A DNA stretch of 64,000 nucleotides from Sphaerolaimus hirsutus (Eukaryota > Nematoda > Chromadorea > Monhysterida > Sphaerolaimidae): assembly GCA_964036195.1 (NCBI GenBank), contig OZ038456.1:3906001-3970000 (forward strand), given 5' to 3'. This document shows, one piece after another, positions 31,103-43,573 of this stretch. The position numbers and the translations under genes were made by a program. The notes under the pieces were generated by a model. That model made no database searches. It had not been told where the DNA came from and worked only from the letters and a program-made list of their open reading frames with translations. The first letter of the stretch is position 1, and each line of letters starts with the position of its first letter.

Positions 31103-33214
31103 CCGTATTTACTCGAATAATTCCCCCCTTGAATAATTCCCCCCTGCTAGACGAGTGAGGAAAAAATAATTCCCCCACTTGAATAATCCCCCCACAATGA
31201 TGGAGAATAAATGATGCACATTTATTCAAAAGACAATCGATGAAATCAAACCAAGCAAAATACCTGTGCCTCGTTTGATTCATCGAATACAAATGCAGCA
31301 CATTCGGTGTGTAAGGATGCAAAGGAATGTGCACTACCAATGGAAATTGGACGTACATGTGTATGTTTTTATTTTATTTATTTAACACACATACCACGGC
31401 TGGCTCTACAAGTCAAGGGCATAAAATACAAACAGAACGAAAAAATATAGAACTGAAGTCTAGCCGGACAATAAAAATAGTTGAGAACAATAATACTAAT
31501 AATAATACACTCAATTTCTAAGGCATGGCATTGGATTGAATAATACACATTTACAAACCTGAGCAGAATTTTCACTGAACAATTTTAAAATTTATAGAAC
31601 AAATGACCTAATACGCATAATATGGGTATACATAATACAAACAAACAGTTATATGTACGTGAGATACATAGCTTTTTCAACTGTTAAACTGCCTAGAAAA
31701 CAACCAGGCCCCTGGATTTATGTAATAAACTACTAATATTACACATATCAGAGCAGAGCAGGACAGCAGACTCTTCAAGTAAGAGATGACTTGCATGTGG
31801 AGGTTAAAATCCCATGCCATGTCAAGTGAATATATTTCTGCACTACACTGTATCCGACTGACTCCCAGAACAAGTCTAATCTAATTGATCAGATTGTTGC
31901 ATCTCATCTTGACTGCACGATTGGAATTTTAGGTTTTATGTTTTAAGAAATAAAAATACATAAAAATGCAATTCAATACATTATCTTAAGTTGACAAGCC
32001 AAACATAGTTTTTACAGCATATTAGAGGCCAGCTATGTAGGTGTCTAATGCCTTAATGTGAGTGGAGATTAGTCTTCTCAACTTAGCGCAACTAATCTGC
32101 GAAATTTGCACCAGTCTCATGACCGGTTCCACTTCACATATCAATTGACAACAATTTTCATTGCAGCAGTTGATTTGTAACTCTTTAAGGAGTTTTTCTC
32201 ACCAGTGGATGAGCGTTATGTCCTGACAACCATACATATAGTGTGGTAGTGTAGGCCAAAAGTTATTACCGTACTTTTCACACATTTTACATGTTGTCCA
32301 TTGCTTTTGCCCATTCCTACTTAATTTAAACTGAAGCGCATTTTGAACCCGCGTCAGGGAAAAACCCACGGTAAATCATCTGTATATATTTCATATGTAT
32401 TAAGAGGAATCGGACATGTGTCCCAGTACCGTTCTGCCCTTGTGCGTGACTGTTGCACCTTGCCTAAGGATACATCCCCCCATGTGTAGTGCTTAGCTAT
32501 AATTTTGATGCTTTTTAAACCTAACATTGGGTCTATATTTGCATCATTAGGTATGGCCGCAGCCCACCCCATTGGACTTTGATGTCTAGGGATTTTTGAC
32601 TTGGTCCTACCCCACAGTTCAAACGCCAATTTAGTGGTCAAACTAACTTTGTCGCTTTCCAAATAGCGACAGTGACCGACAATAATTTGTATATACCATG
32701 CTTTCATTGTCGTCACATCACCATCTATAGCAAGACATCTGTTTGAAAGATGCAAGGGTGCATGACATACTTTTCTATACACAGACATTTGTATGCCAAC
32801 CAGTTTTGTTATGGTTTGCTTTGATAGACCAAAGATTTCTACACCATATAAAACTTTAGTCATTGCGTACAATGTCCACAGCCTATTCACAGCCCAAAAT
32901 GGGTGTAAAGACATTTTTCCTAACTCTCCTACCATAATCGCAGCAGTTTGCACCCGCTGGAGACATAGTTGTCGTTGCTTGCTAAACATATCATTAGCAG
33001 ATGATAAAGTAATACCAAGATACTTAATCTCGTCTACTTCGGATATGTATTGTAGTTTGCCGTTAACTTGACGGTGTTGTGTGACGGAAACATACTTGAA
33101 AATTTTGATGAAATAATATATCCCCCACTTGAATAATTCCCCTCTTGAATAGTTCCCCCTAAAAATGTCTGACAAAAAAATAATTCCCCGGGGGAATTTT
33201 TCAAGTAAATATGG
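31103..33214. mobile_element. CCGTATTTACTCGAATAATTCCCC element carrying a LINE
   Basis: The left end CCGTATTTACTCGAATAATT follows TA; the right end CAAGTAAATATGG precedes TA (33215-33216). AATAATTCCCCC words occupy 31,110-31,190 and 33,115-33,205. About 1.7 kb of LINE sequence in the middle accounts for most of the length. Confidence 0.7.
31364..33090 (-). pseudogene. 5'-truncated LINE: RT C-terminal part and 3' tail
   Basis: The minus strand from about 33,090 to 32,354 encodes the region after the RT palm of a non-LTR element: DEIKYLGITLSSANDMF, then helices with LQRVQTAAIMVGEL, RLWTLYAMTKVLYGVEIFGL and a long Trp/His-rich C-terminus to a stop at 32354. About 1 kb of non-coding sequence follows, ending in GTGTGTTAAATAAATAAAAT at 31,364-31,388. 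That tail matches 57,345-57,545, identifying the 3' end of the family. The catalytic YxDD lies upstream of the truncation. Clade not assigned. Confidence 0.7.
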
Positions 33215-34013
33215 TATGTGTTTATTTCACTGTTCATTCACATCGTTTCTGTGTGCAACAATGACAAGGCAAGTAGCAAAAAGTAGCAGTGAAAGAAACA
33301 TCTCCAGTCAGGGGGGGTCATAGAATGATTTCCTCGGACTTGTAATTAGCTCTGACCTGAAACCATATTATATCTAAATACGAACATTTTCCACATAGCG
33401 ATTCCCGAGTTATAGACACGTGCTCGGGGGCGGACCCCCCAACCCTGAAATGCTACCCCGAAAATCCCCTATGACCGCAATGCACCACTTCTAGATTCTT
33501 TCGTCTTTATGCAACAGGCGCCAGAGAGAGAAAATTTGCTTATGCGACTTAGGTAATCCACTTTGCCAAATATTTTTTGTACATTGCATAGTGCCCTGGC
33601 ACTATGCATGGAACTTTTTATAATGTATAGTGTTACCCAGGCACTATGATCGGAGGGGAATTATACTCGGAGACATACAATAGTTTCAGTTTGTAAACTC
33701 TACACCGATCAATACATGTGCTGAAAATTTCCATCAGAAACCAAGTTATCAATACATTGCAGGTTTCCAAAACAATCAAATGTGACCAAGTGTTGCAGAA
33801 AGACTGGTTTTCCAGTAAATATAAACAAATAGCTCACTGTATATCCTGTACCCAAAAAAACCACTCACTGCATATCCTCAAATATTTAGGTATTTAGTTC
33901 CCCTGGTACCAGAGTAGGGTGTCAAAATTTGTAAAAATTTTGCACCAAAATTCATAACTCCTCTATAATTCATGACTCCTTTATAGATTAGGTATAGATA
34001 AACTTGTATATAA
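33215..34013. other. Repeat scraps; CATAG palindrome at 33319-33473
   Basis: 33319-33473 starts CATAGAATGATTTCC, ends GAAAATCCCCTATG, and contains CGATTCCCGAGTTATAGACA and GAAATGCTACCC, shared with 55,985-56,076. The 8-bp flanks do not match. 33,590-33,655 holds short GGCACTATG inverted repeats. No gene is seen. Confidence 0.5.
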
Positions 34014-34206
34014 AGTTGGTGAAGCTGGTTGGTGGTTGCTGGTTCATTGGCTGGAGTGCTGTCTGCTGGCCTGGTGGGGCTCAGCTATCACATATTTAAA
34101 CAACTAAATGGGAAAGAGGATCACGCACATATCACTAGATGAACTTTTTGTTAATTCAATGTTCTATGCCTAGGATCACTTTTATCACTGGAAGTCACTG
34201 CTAACT
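34014..34206 (-). repeat. Gypsy 3' LTR (193 bp)
   Basis: Identical by eye to 39328-39520. Termini read AGTT..AACT, not TG..CA. The left flank ATAA (34010-34013) matches the ATAA after the other LTR (39521-39524), a 4-bp duplication. Confidence 0.88.
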
Positions 34207-34316
34207 CCTCGGGGGGTGCAGGAAGTATTTGGCCTCAAATACCTAAACTACATTTAATCACAATATCACCTGTTTTGATCCTAAAATCCTTGGACTGGTC
34301 TCCTGTTGATCCTCTC

Positions 34317-37300
34317 CTAAGTACCTGTACCTAAAGAACGGGGCTGCAGCATGTTAATGGGGACAACACGCACTTTACCATTACTAAATTTAATGGTTGC
34401 AGCCTTGGGTAATGGAAATGAAATAATTTCACCCTCTTTGGAATTGGGCAAGTCCAATTTTGCTTTGCGACTTCCCATGGCAGGTGTATCTTTCACAAAG
34501 ACAGTATCACCTATTTTGAACTTGGTGGTGGGGTTTGTGATAAAAGCAGTGTTTGCTGCTTTCTTTTGGGCATTTGCCACCCTCTCATTGATCTGTTGCC
34601 AAAACTTGACTAGTGGTGGTGCAATTTCAAATTCATGCCCAGTTGTTGAGCATTTCGAGCCATAATGAGCTTCAAATGGTGACACACCTGTAGCAGAATG
34701 CTCTGTAGCATTGTAGGCAGCCACTGCATCAGGCAGGATCAGGTGCCAAGCCCGGTGGTCATCAGCTCGTTTCTTGGACAGCACATCTTGCAGTGTGCGT
34801 ATGGCTCTTTCACAGATGCCATTGCTGGTTTTGGAACCAGGTGTGGTCACATGCAGAACTGTCTGGTGTTTCTGCAAAGCGGTCTCAAACTCACGGCACT
34901 TAAAATGTGTCCCACTGTCAGTCACAATTTCTTCTGGGACCCATGTCTGTCAACAATTTCATTGTACAGTTTGACTGCACTTTTTGCATCAGTTGCATTG
35001 CAGTGCCTTGCCTCGATGAAACGCGACATGGCATCAATTGCAACAAGGCAATATTTTGGCCCTTTGTAACTGCTTGGCATGAATGTGGAAAAATCCATGT
35101 GCCAGCGCCGACGCGGCTGGTCAGGAGGTGGCCTTGGCATCAATGGCAGCACCTCATAGCGATTTGATCGCTGCTTACATGTGTTGCAATTTTTGCAATA
35201 CTCTTGCACATCAGCTGCAAGTGTGGGCCATGTTCCATGACCATAGAATGGTCTCAGGCGCTGGTACGTTTTCTGGGCACTTGCATGTGCCGCCCAGCGC
35301 CCTTCATGATGCCAGCGCAACATGTCCTTGCGCTCTTTGTCACTTGCCAATACAATGTTGTGCACAGCACTTACCTTCTGTGGAGCCAATTTGGCTAAAA
35401 TGTGTGACAAACTGATGAAATTGATGTTGCACACTGTATCAAGTGTGACTTCTGGCTGGTCAATTGAGCCATTTTCCCCCATGCGAACAGGAATTGTGCC
35501 AGCAGGTGCCCTTGAAAGAGCATCAGCCACTAAATTTTTTATTCCTGGCTTATAGCACAATTTCACATCAAACTGTTGCAACACAAGACACCAGCGGTAG
35601 AGCCTATGTGATGGGCTATTTTTCTGAAACAGCTGTGTCAGGGGGTGGTGATCAGTAAACACTGTCACTTTTTCTCCTGTAATGTATGGCCTGAAAGTTT
35701 GAAGTGCATAAACAACTGCACGCGCTTCCAACTCAGTGGCACAGTAGCGCTTTTCCGCAGGTGCAGTCACACGACTAGCAAAAGCAATTGGCTGCAATCT
35801 GCCTTGCTCATTTTCCTGCTCTAGCATAGCACCTAGTCCATCGGCACTAGCATCAGTGGTTATCACATAGTCATTTCCTGGCACAGGCATTGCTAATGCC
35901 CTTGGATCACCCATCTCAGTGCAAATCTGCCTGAATAATTTCTCTAATTCAGGTGTCCATTTCAATTGTGCCTTACTGCTCTCAGCAGCTTGGAAAAATT
36001 TGCGCAATGGCGCCAACCTATGGGACAGGTTGTGGTGAAAACGTCGCATGTAGCTGACAAGTCCCATGAAAGAAATGCCTTCTTTTTTGGTGGCAGGCAA
36101 TGGGTAATTTTGAATGGCTGTGGCTTTGTCTGGATCCACATGGATTCCATCACCACTGATCACATGCCCTAAATACTGAATTTTGTTTTTCAGGAAATGG
36201 CACTTGCGTGGATTCAGTCTCAATCCAGCTTTGCATGTTGTTGCAATCACTGCCTTCAGGTGAGCAATGTGCTCCTCAAGTGTGGTGGATGCCACAATGA
36301 TGTCATCTAAGTAGGCTCTGCAGTAGCCTTTATGTTCAATCAGCATGTTGTTGATGGCTCTTTGAAAAGTAGCCAGAGCCGAGTGAAGCCCAAATGGCAT
36401 GCGCTTCCACTCAAACAACTGATCCAATGCAGTAAATGCAGTTTTATGCTGATCTTCCTTTTTGATGCGGATGTTGTAATATCCACATTTAATGTCCATG
36501 GTGGAGAAAAATTTCCTCCCAGCCCACAGATCCAGCAAATCATCCATGCGAGGCAATGGATAGCTGTCACGCTTAGTGTTCAAATTCAACTGGCGGAAAT
36601 CCACACAGAATCTCCATGAGCCATCCTTCTTTTTCACTAACACAAAAGCACTGCTGTAATTGCTATTTGATGGCACAATGCACCCTTGGTCAAGCAAGTC
36701 TTTGAGCATTTTTTCAACTTCTGGGCGCAGTTTAAGTGGAATGCGCCTTGGTGGAACTCTAAATGGCAGGGTGTCACCAGTGTCAATTTCATGTTCCACA
36801 TCTGTGCACCCAATCTCATCCACATTTTGGCATGCATCTGTTTTGTACATCGAGCTGAATGCATGACGCAGCTCAAACAGTGCATCCACTAGGTTGGCTT
36901 TTTCTGCATCTGAGCAGTTGCCAATGTTGAGCATTTTTGCCCATTCACTTTTGTCCAAATTTTGCACTTGGCCTATGAGCACTTCAGTTGGGGGCTCATT
37001 TTTGTGCAGTGGCACATGGGCAGCATGCATTGGCTGGCCCTGTTTGTCAGAAAATATGACCAGTGCTGACTGGTCATCACTGTCCAATTTGCAGTGTTTG
37101 ATCAACTGCTTTTGAATGTCATTTGTGACAGGCACATTTTTGGCCTCTGGCAAAAGGTTACTGCCATCTGCAGCTCTCATGTAAATGCCCAATTTTGGCA
37201 TCACATCTTGTCCCAACAGGACATCATAATCAATGTCATTTGAAATTTGACATGTATGCATGGCTGTGCCACCTGCATAATCAATTTGGATGTCTACGCA

Positions 37301-38860
37301 CCCTTTTGTGTCAATTGGTGTCTGATTGGCAGCAAGCAGTTTGTGCTTGGTGGGCCTTGGCATCAAGCCCAACTTTTTGACCACATTTTCGGTCACAACC
37401 GTCACATCAGCACCACTGTCTGGGCGACAAGTGTCAAATTGTGTGCCATTCAAATAGGCACATGGCTGATTGACTTTTGAGCCAGTTTTTGGCTTCATTT
37501 GCACGTTCTGTGGCTGTGCCACATGCTGCACCCGATTCACAGCATTGGGAGGTTCACCCTCCTGGTCACAATCAATATTGTGCACCTTGGACCTTGTCCA
37601 TTCCTTTTTCACAGGGTGCTTGTTGAAATTTTCCCTTTTGGACATCCAGCAGTCCTGTGTGTCATGTGTGACAGACTTGTGGAAATTGCACCACTTTTTC
37701 CGGTGCATTTGGCTGTTTTCAGCACTTGCAGCAGTTTGCTGCATTTTAGGTGGGAAGCGGTTTGCATTCCACCGCCTGGGCCTGTTGAAGCCATTTGCTC
37801 CAGGCTTGCCATTGTGCCTTGCCAGCTTTTCATTTGCAATTCGCTTGGCCTGGCTGGCAGCAATTTCACATTCCTCAGTTGAATGTGTGTGTGTGCCATG
37901 CATGACACAAAATTTCTGTGCATTTGGTGCATGCACTTTCACTCGCTTCTCAGCGAATTCCAGCCTTTCAGCATTTTCAACCAGCTCCTTGAATGTCATG
38001 AGCTCATAAGTTGGCAATGCATACAGTGCATTTTGCAGTGTCTGATTCTGCAAGCCAGACATAAAATAGTGCTTCAACTGCACTTTGAGAGCTGCCGGAA
38101 CAATGTTCGGCATTGCCTTGCGCACCAAGCTCTCAATCAACAAGCCAAAGTCCTTGACTTGTTCCTTAGCTGATTGTTTTGTGGTGATCAGCTTGTTCAT
38201 TGCATTTTGTGCAGAAAAATGGTCACCATATTGTGACTCCAAAAATGCACAGACCTGTTCAAAGGTCATTCTGTCCTCATGTGACAGGTGCTCAAATTGG
38301 CGCAGTGCTCTGCCACTCAGGCATTTGTGCACATGAATCACTGCAAACTCATCTGGCACTTCAGTGAGCTTGATCCGGGCCTTCAAATCGCCCATCCACA
38401 ATTCAAATTTCAGTGGATCTTCACCATCAAAGGTGGAAAATTTGTCATTTAACAGTGGCGTCCACAGTCGCCGCTGCTCTGATGTGTACCTTGCATCACT
38501 GGTCAAATCATGCACAGCACTTGGTGCAGTTCCAGTGTGCCTGATGGACATTTTTTCTGTCAATATTTCCATCATTTGATTTTGTTTGTCCATCATTTTA
38601 TTCATGGCATTTGTTTGCTTATCAGCCATATTCTCTTGCTGTTGCATCATGCTATTTGCCATGCGCTCTTGTTGTTTCATCATGCTCTGCATGAATGTGC
38701 ACATGTGCTTGACCATATCACCTTGGTCATTGTTTTCAGTAGCACTTGCTGCTGGTGCTCTGGCATTGTGCCTTGTAGCACTGCTTTCTGTTGCACTATC
38801 ACTCATTTGTGAGCGAGTGTGATATGCAGGGCCTTCATTGGCTCCCTGTTCATTGGCCAT
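34317..38860 (-). pseudogene. gag-pol: Gypsy gag-pol polyprotein, one frame break in integrase
   Basis: One 1,312-codon frame from MANEQGANEGPAYHTRSQMS (38860) carries Gag (coiled Met/Gln-rich region at 50-95; capsid to about 300; a Cys/His knuckle KWCNFHKSVTHDTQDCW near 395), an aspartic protease (RPDSGADVTVV), RT (SYPLPRMDDLLD, YCRAYLDDIIVAS), RNase H (VITTDASADGLGA, ELEARAVVYAL, FTDHHPL) and the integrase zinc finger and first Asp (HMDFSTF). It stops after DRHGSQKKL. The remaining integrase, with TDSGTHF and the catalytic Glu in GICERAIRTL, is an overlapping frame (34317-34925). A single-base indel near 34,940, in a GGG run, explains the break; sequencing error is possible. The rest is intact and the LTRs match, so insertion was recent. 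Confidence 0.9.
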
Positions 38861-39327
38861 CTTTTAGATGCCAGTTCTGGTGTATAATACGTGTGTACTT
38901 TCACCTTTACCAGTGCCTGTGTGGCAGTGTTTGCGGTGAAAGCAGACCGTAAAATGTAGGCAAGCACCACTTTATGGTGGGCAATCACTCAAAAGTGATA
39001 AAAAGGTCCTTTTTTGCAATTCACTGCCTTGTGGCAGGTTTGAGCGTGTGCTTTTCGCTTTGTACACTTTTGTGCATGCTAGGGCAGACCTCAAAATAAA
39101 GCTTTGGTGTGAGTCCGGACCTTGGAGTCCACCAAGCTGATAACTGTTTCACTTTGTGACTTTGTCACTTATATTAGGTGCACAACTAACTAGTACACAC
39201 TAATAAAACAGTCTATCCTAACAGGCTGTCAATGCCTGCTGGATACTGGTCCAGTTGATGCCAACAGGTTTAAAAGCCTGCTGCTCACTGGCCATGAGGG
39301 TCCACTGCTCGGCGTGGTCGCGGCACC
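38861..39327 (-). other. Gypsy leader with primer-binding site
   Basis: On the minus strand the sequence next to the 5' LTR reads TGGTGCCGCGACCACGCC, a good candidate for a tRNA-complementary primer-binding site overlapping the last LTR base. The remaining leader to the Gag ATG has no ORF of note. Confidence 0.65.
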
Positions 39328-39520
39328 AGTTGGTGAAGCTGGTTGGTGGTTGCTGGTTCATTGGCTGGAGTGCTGTCTGCTGGCCTGGTGGGGCTCAGCT
39401 ATCACATATTTAAACAACTAAATGGGAAAGAGGATCACGCACATATCACTAGATGAACTTTTTGTTAATTCAATGTTCTATGCCTAGGATCACTTTTATC
39501 ACTGGAAGTCACTGCTAACT
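39328..39520 (-). repeat. Gypsy 5' LTR (193 bp)
   Basis: Partner of 34014-34206 without visible differences. In coding orientation it begins AGTTAGCAGTGACTTCC, contains GTGATAAAAGTG as a TATA-like site, and ends CACCAACT. Confidence 0.88.
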
Positions 39521-39591
39521 ATAAGTAAGTAAAATTGTATATGGCACAAACTCTGTTCTAATGTAACACAGCCATTGTTTTAATGTGTGTT

Positions 39592-40415
39592 CAGGGGCCA
39601 GTTCCGCAAGTGGACAAGTGAAGGGTTAAAAGTTAAGAGTTGAGTAAGATGACAAATGGCGAGTTAAAAGTAAAGTTAAAGTTTAAAAGAAAAGTTAAAG
39701 TTTAAGAGAAAAGTTAAAAGTTGAGTTAAATGTTAAGAGTTGAGTTAAAGGTTGAATTAAATGTTAAGAGTTGAGTTAAACGTTAAAAGTCGAGTCAAAA
39801 GTTGAGTAAAATGTTAAGAGTTGAGTTAAAGGTTAAAAGGTGAGTTAAAAGTTGATTTAAAAGACAAATGGGGGAAAAATGTAATAAAAAATTAAAAAAA
39901 TGAATTCGGATCTTGAGAGCATTGTTTCCAATGGTGATTCCGACGTGGAGGAATTTCAGCGGCAGGTGCCGATTTACCAGCTGCGTCACAATTTCGGAAC
40001 CGAAAATGAGGGCCTATTCAAAAAACGCTTCCATCTAAATCCAACACAAGTGAACAGTGAATGCCATTTTGCAACACTGTTCCGTGATTTTTTGATTTTT
40101 TTGCGATATTTTTTTTTGGATACGTTATTTTCGAATGTCGTGCATTCAACATTGGTACCATGCCAGCGAACAGGGGTATCGATACCACTTTCACATTTTT
40201 ATTTAGTTTTTTTATTTTACCACCATTTTCACTTGTCTCTCAACTCTTAACTCAACTCTTAACTCAACTTTTAACTTTTAACTCAACTCTTAAATTTTCT
40301 CTTTTCTCTTAAACTTTAACTTTTCTCTTAAACTTTAACTTTACTCTTAACTCGCCATTTGTCATTTTACTCAACTCTTAACTCTTAACTTGTCCACTTG
40401 CGGAACCGGCACCTG
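39592..40415. mobile_element. GTTCCGCAAGTGG palindrome with Harbinger-like fragment
   Basis: The ends are CAGGGGCCAGTTCCGCAAGT and its complement finishing GGAACCGGCACCTG. Arms of AGTTAAAAGTTGAG words (39,620-39,870 and 40,235-40,400) flank a complex centre that carries a coding fragment. The element lies within a fragment of the CCGTATTT family. The target duplication is not obvious. Confidence 0.75.
39900..40080 (+). pseudogene. Possible PIF/Harbinger transposase N-terminal fragment
   Basis: An ATG-initiated frame encodes MNSDLESIVSNGDSDVEEF and then YQLRHNFGTENEGLFKKRFH and LNPTQV. The arrangement R.NF....E..FK.RF.L....V resembles the start of HARBI1-like nucleases, just before the helix-turn-helix part. 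The frame then decays into a hydrophobic T-rich stretch. The similarity is by eye and short. Confidence 0.4.
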
Positions 40416-40479
40416 GATAACAAACCGCAGCATTTGTCATTTACATTCAGTTGAAACTCAATTTGGGGGGAGGTATTCA

Positions 40480-41988
40480 GGAGTCTGCACCGCTCGGCAT
40501 CTAAACCTGCATGGCATCTGGACCCGCGTGGCATGGATTTCTGCCTGCATGGCATCCAGACCCGCGTGGCATCTATCGTCCCATAGATGCCAAGCGGGCT
40601 GAACCCCCCCCCCACACACCCACGAGACAGACTCATGGCCTCTGTGCCTCATGGCGGGCTGTTGCGCGCCTGTGCATGCATGGTGTCCCAAAATGAATTC
40701 TGACAAAAAATGTTGTTTTTTCAAAAATTCATGCTGAACCTTTACTTGCACAGCTGAAATATTACTAGCTGAACCTGTCACCCTGCAACTTATTTTTATA
40801 GGAGTACACCTGTTTATCTAGTCCAGTGTATCATGTGCACAAAAAATATGAATTCAAAATGTGTAAAAATTTCAATGTTTTTCCCAATTTGAATTTTTTT
40901 ATTTAAATACAAGTATGAGTACTGTTTGAAATGGGGAAGAAGGGTAGATAAATACATGCATGCCCATGCCAATTCATACATACAATTCTTTAGTAACCCT
41001 GTAAGAGTGGCTACTAGAATAAATTTTTATCAAGCCATTTTTTGGTAGGAATTGCATTTTGGGACACCATGCATGTAAAAAGGCCTCAGTGTTAAGGGGC
41101 AACACTCAAATTGATCTGGGTAGTGTGGTGAGATATGCATTGAATATTGTGTACATGGTGGCTTAGAAATAGATGGTCAAATTGGATATTTTTAACAGAT
41201 TTTCTGGGATCATATTTGATTTAATTTTCTCAAAATCAGCCAATTTGAAATATGAAATTGAAATAAAATATTGATCAATATATTTAGTGTTGTGTTGATC
41301 CAAATACTGTGTTTGATTGAAATTTAGCCATATGCACTAAACTGGGAAACTAGGAATACACTAATGTAGGCCACCCTGTAAATGAGTTAAAATTCCATGT
41401 GAACACTGCTGGAACTCAATGTTGAAAGCCACTTGAACAGGGTGGCCCAATACACATGGAAGTTTACAAAGCTGTTTCCAAAAATGATCAATCAATTTGA
41501 GTGTTGCCCCTTAACACTGAGGCTTTTTACATGCATGGTGTCCCAAAATGCAATTCCCACAAAAAAATGGCTTGATAAAAATTTATTCTAGTAGCCACTC
41601 TTAGAGGGTTACTAAAGAATTGTGTTTATGAATTTACATGGGCATGCATGTATCTACCCTTCTTCCCCATTTCAAATTGTACTCATATTTGCATTTAAAT
41701 AAAAAAATTCAGAGACACTTGACACCTGAAAACAATAATTGGGAAAAACATTGAAATTTTTACACATTTGAATTCATATTTTTTGTGCACATGATACACT
41801 GGACATGTAGACCCCCCCCCCTGCCCGCTTGGCATCTGGCCCTACCCGCCCGTTTGGCATCTATGCCACAGTCCGCTTGGCATCCAGCATTGGATAGATG
41901 CCAAGCAGGTCTAGATGCCAAGCAGGCAGAAATCCATGCTATCCGGGTCCAGATGCCAAGCGGATTAGATGCCATTTAGGCCGGACCC
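40480..41988. mobile_element. Large foldback element, GGCATC words, 8-bp TSD
   Basis: The duplication GGTATTCA flanks it (40472-40479, 41989-41996). Outer parts are arrays of TGGCATCTA/TAGATGCCA words (40,495-40,600 and 41,825-41,975). Further in, about 300-bp arms are inverted repeats: CATGCATGGTGTCCCAAAAT at 40,673 against its complement near 41,080, and the 40,810-41,115 segment against 41,490-41,812. The loop is about 370 bp. No ORF was recognised. It interrupts a CCGTATTT-family copy. Confidence 0.82.
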
Positions 41989-41996
41989 GGTATTCA

Positions 41997-42122
41997 GAGG
42001 GGGAAGGGGCGGTTTTTTAATTCATAGTGGTAATTTTGGGGGAGGGGCATTTCGATGGGGGTATTTCGATGGGAGCATTTCTAAGGGAGTATTTCGAGGG
42101 GGGTATTTCGAGGAAATATGAT
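41997..42122. mobile_element. Right end of an interrupted CCGTATTT MITE
   Basis: G-run words GGGGGTATTTCGA end in TTTCGAGGAAATATGATATA. With 39521-39591 and 40416-40479 it makes the pieces of one MITE copy split by the two palindromes, and the Gypsy element borders the first piece. Confidence 0.6.
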
Positions 42123-42164
42123 ATAACATCAACATATAAATAAATTCACAAGGTTCATATATTG

Positions 42165-42995
42165 TAAAACTTGGCAGACTTTTTGAAACTCAATGGTCTA
42201 CAGGATTTTTGTACGAGTGCGCGTTCATGAACTTGGCACAAATCCAAATTATACAAATGCATTTCATGCTGACGAGTTTTAAAGACATATAATTTCTGTT
42301 CGCGTCACCGGTAATCGCTGCGGAATTCGATTAAGTGACCGCAAATTGTCGCTAATAGCGCCCACACACTATTTAGGTAGTTGACACATGTGTTGTCTTA
42401 ATTGCATTCAGCAGTCATTATCGGTGACGCGAGCAGAAATCATGTCTCATTCAAACTTGTTGTTCTGAAACGCAAGGTAACTTGGACATGTGCTAAGTTC
42501 ACATACGTACTGTTTTGGAGGATATTGTCAGGGTTGAGACAGTAATATACCTTCCAATCTGACTTTCAAAAATATAATGTTTATCAAATTTGTTTCATTC
42601 TTGCATAGAAATTCGGATTGAACAATATTATACTCGGCTGACCGCAAAGTATGGACCGAAAATTATTAATGTCTTGGTCGATAACGCGGAAGCTGGATAC
42701 TATATGTATGCACTTTCACAAAAAGAAAAATATTTAAAAAAGGCGGAGTCGCATACAAACGAGGAATGTTTTTCCCATCATTATTTTATCTTTTTTTGCT
42801 GGAATTATTTTTATTCTATTAATGATGACGTCATGATGGAGTGTTTCCTTAAGAAAAATGCATAGCGTGCGGTCCGCAGAGTATACGATGAACCGAATGG
42901 AATCCGCATATTCAAATTTGTAGTTTAAGGCATACACCATACGTAACCAACTGCCGAATCACTGATGACTCCTTTCATGTCTGCTGAGTTTACCT
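42165..42995. repeat. Diverged GTCTGCCGA palindrome
   Basis: The left part (TCAATGGTCTACAGGATTTTTG) matches 26,980-27,020 and the right end is CATGTCTGCTGAGTTTACC. An open segment at 42,600-42,730 (IEQYYTRLTAKYGPKIINVL) has no recognised family. Confidence 0.5.
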
Positions 42996-42998
42996 ATA

Positions 42999-43563
42999 GT
43001 CGGCGGACATTTCATCCTACAAAATCAGAGAGTTAGAATTAGCTCATGAATAGAGCGAACATGAAACTTGAAAAAGAAAATACCATATTAAAAGAAAAAC
43101 GGACATTTCGCCGCGTCTGGCTGCGTCTGTTCGTGCATATTTATTCCTCATTTACCTACATTTTCAACGTTGCTGGCTGCATGTGAACGAATTTTACCGT
43201 TGGAACCGTTTTGGTTTTATTTTTTTCCCGTTTCGTTGGCTCCATTCCAATGGAAGTGTGCCCGTATGAGAACTTGGCAGCCGGCCAAATTTTCGAAATC
43301 CGCTATAAATACAAATAAAAAAGGCTAACACTAGCTATATAAATGTAAATAGCGATTAGCTAACTTTTTTAGAAATTTTTAGCTAACTTTGAGTTTTCAC
43401 TCTCATTCGTATTATATGCAACGGGTAAGTGGGCTGAGGGCCAAGTTCTGATACGTGACCCGATCCGTTCCAATCCTTCAAATATTGTGACACAAAAATG
43501 ACGTCATGCACTCTCCACTGGAGAGATTGATGCAAATGTTTGTAGGGCGATACGTCTGCCGAC
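42999..43563. mobile_element. TIR element GTCGGCGGAC (copy 1 of tandem pair)
   Basis: It starts GTCGGCGGACATTTCATCCT and ends GTAGGGCGATACGTCTGCCGAC. The centre contains TTGGCTCCATTCCAATGGAA and GAGAACTTGGCAGCC, shared with the next copy. Confidence 0.75.
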
Positions 43564-43573
43564 TTTACATAGG

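Noticed and set aside
41785..41979. Frames in the GGCATC word region
   Set aside because: Products of the word array in a foldback element, with no conservation.
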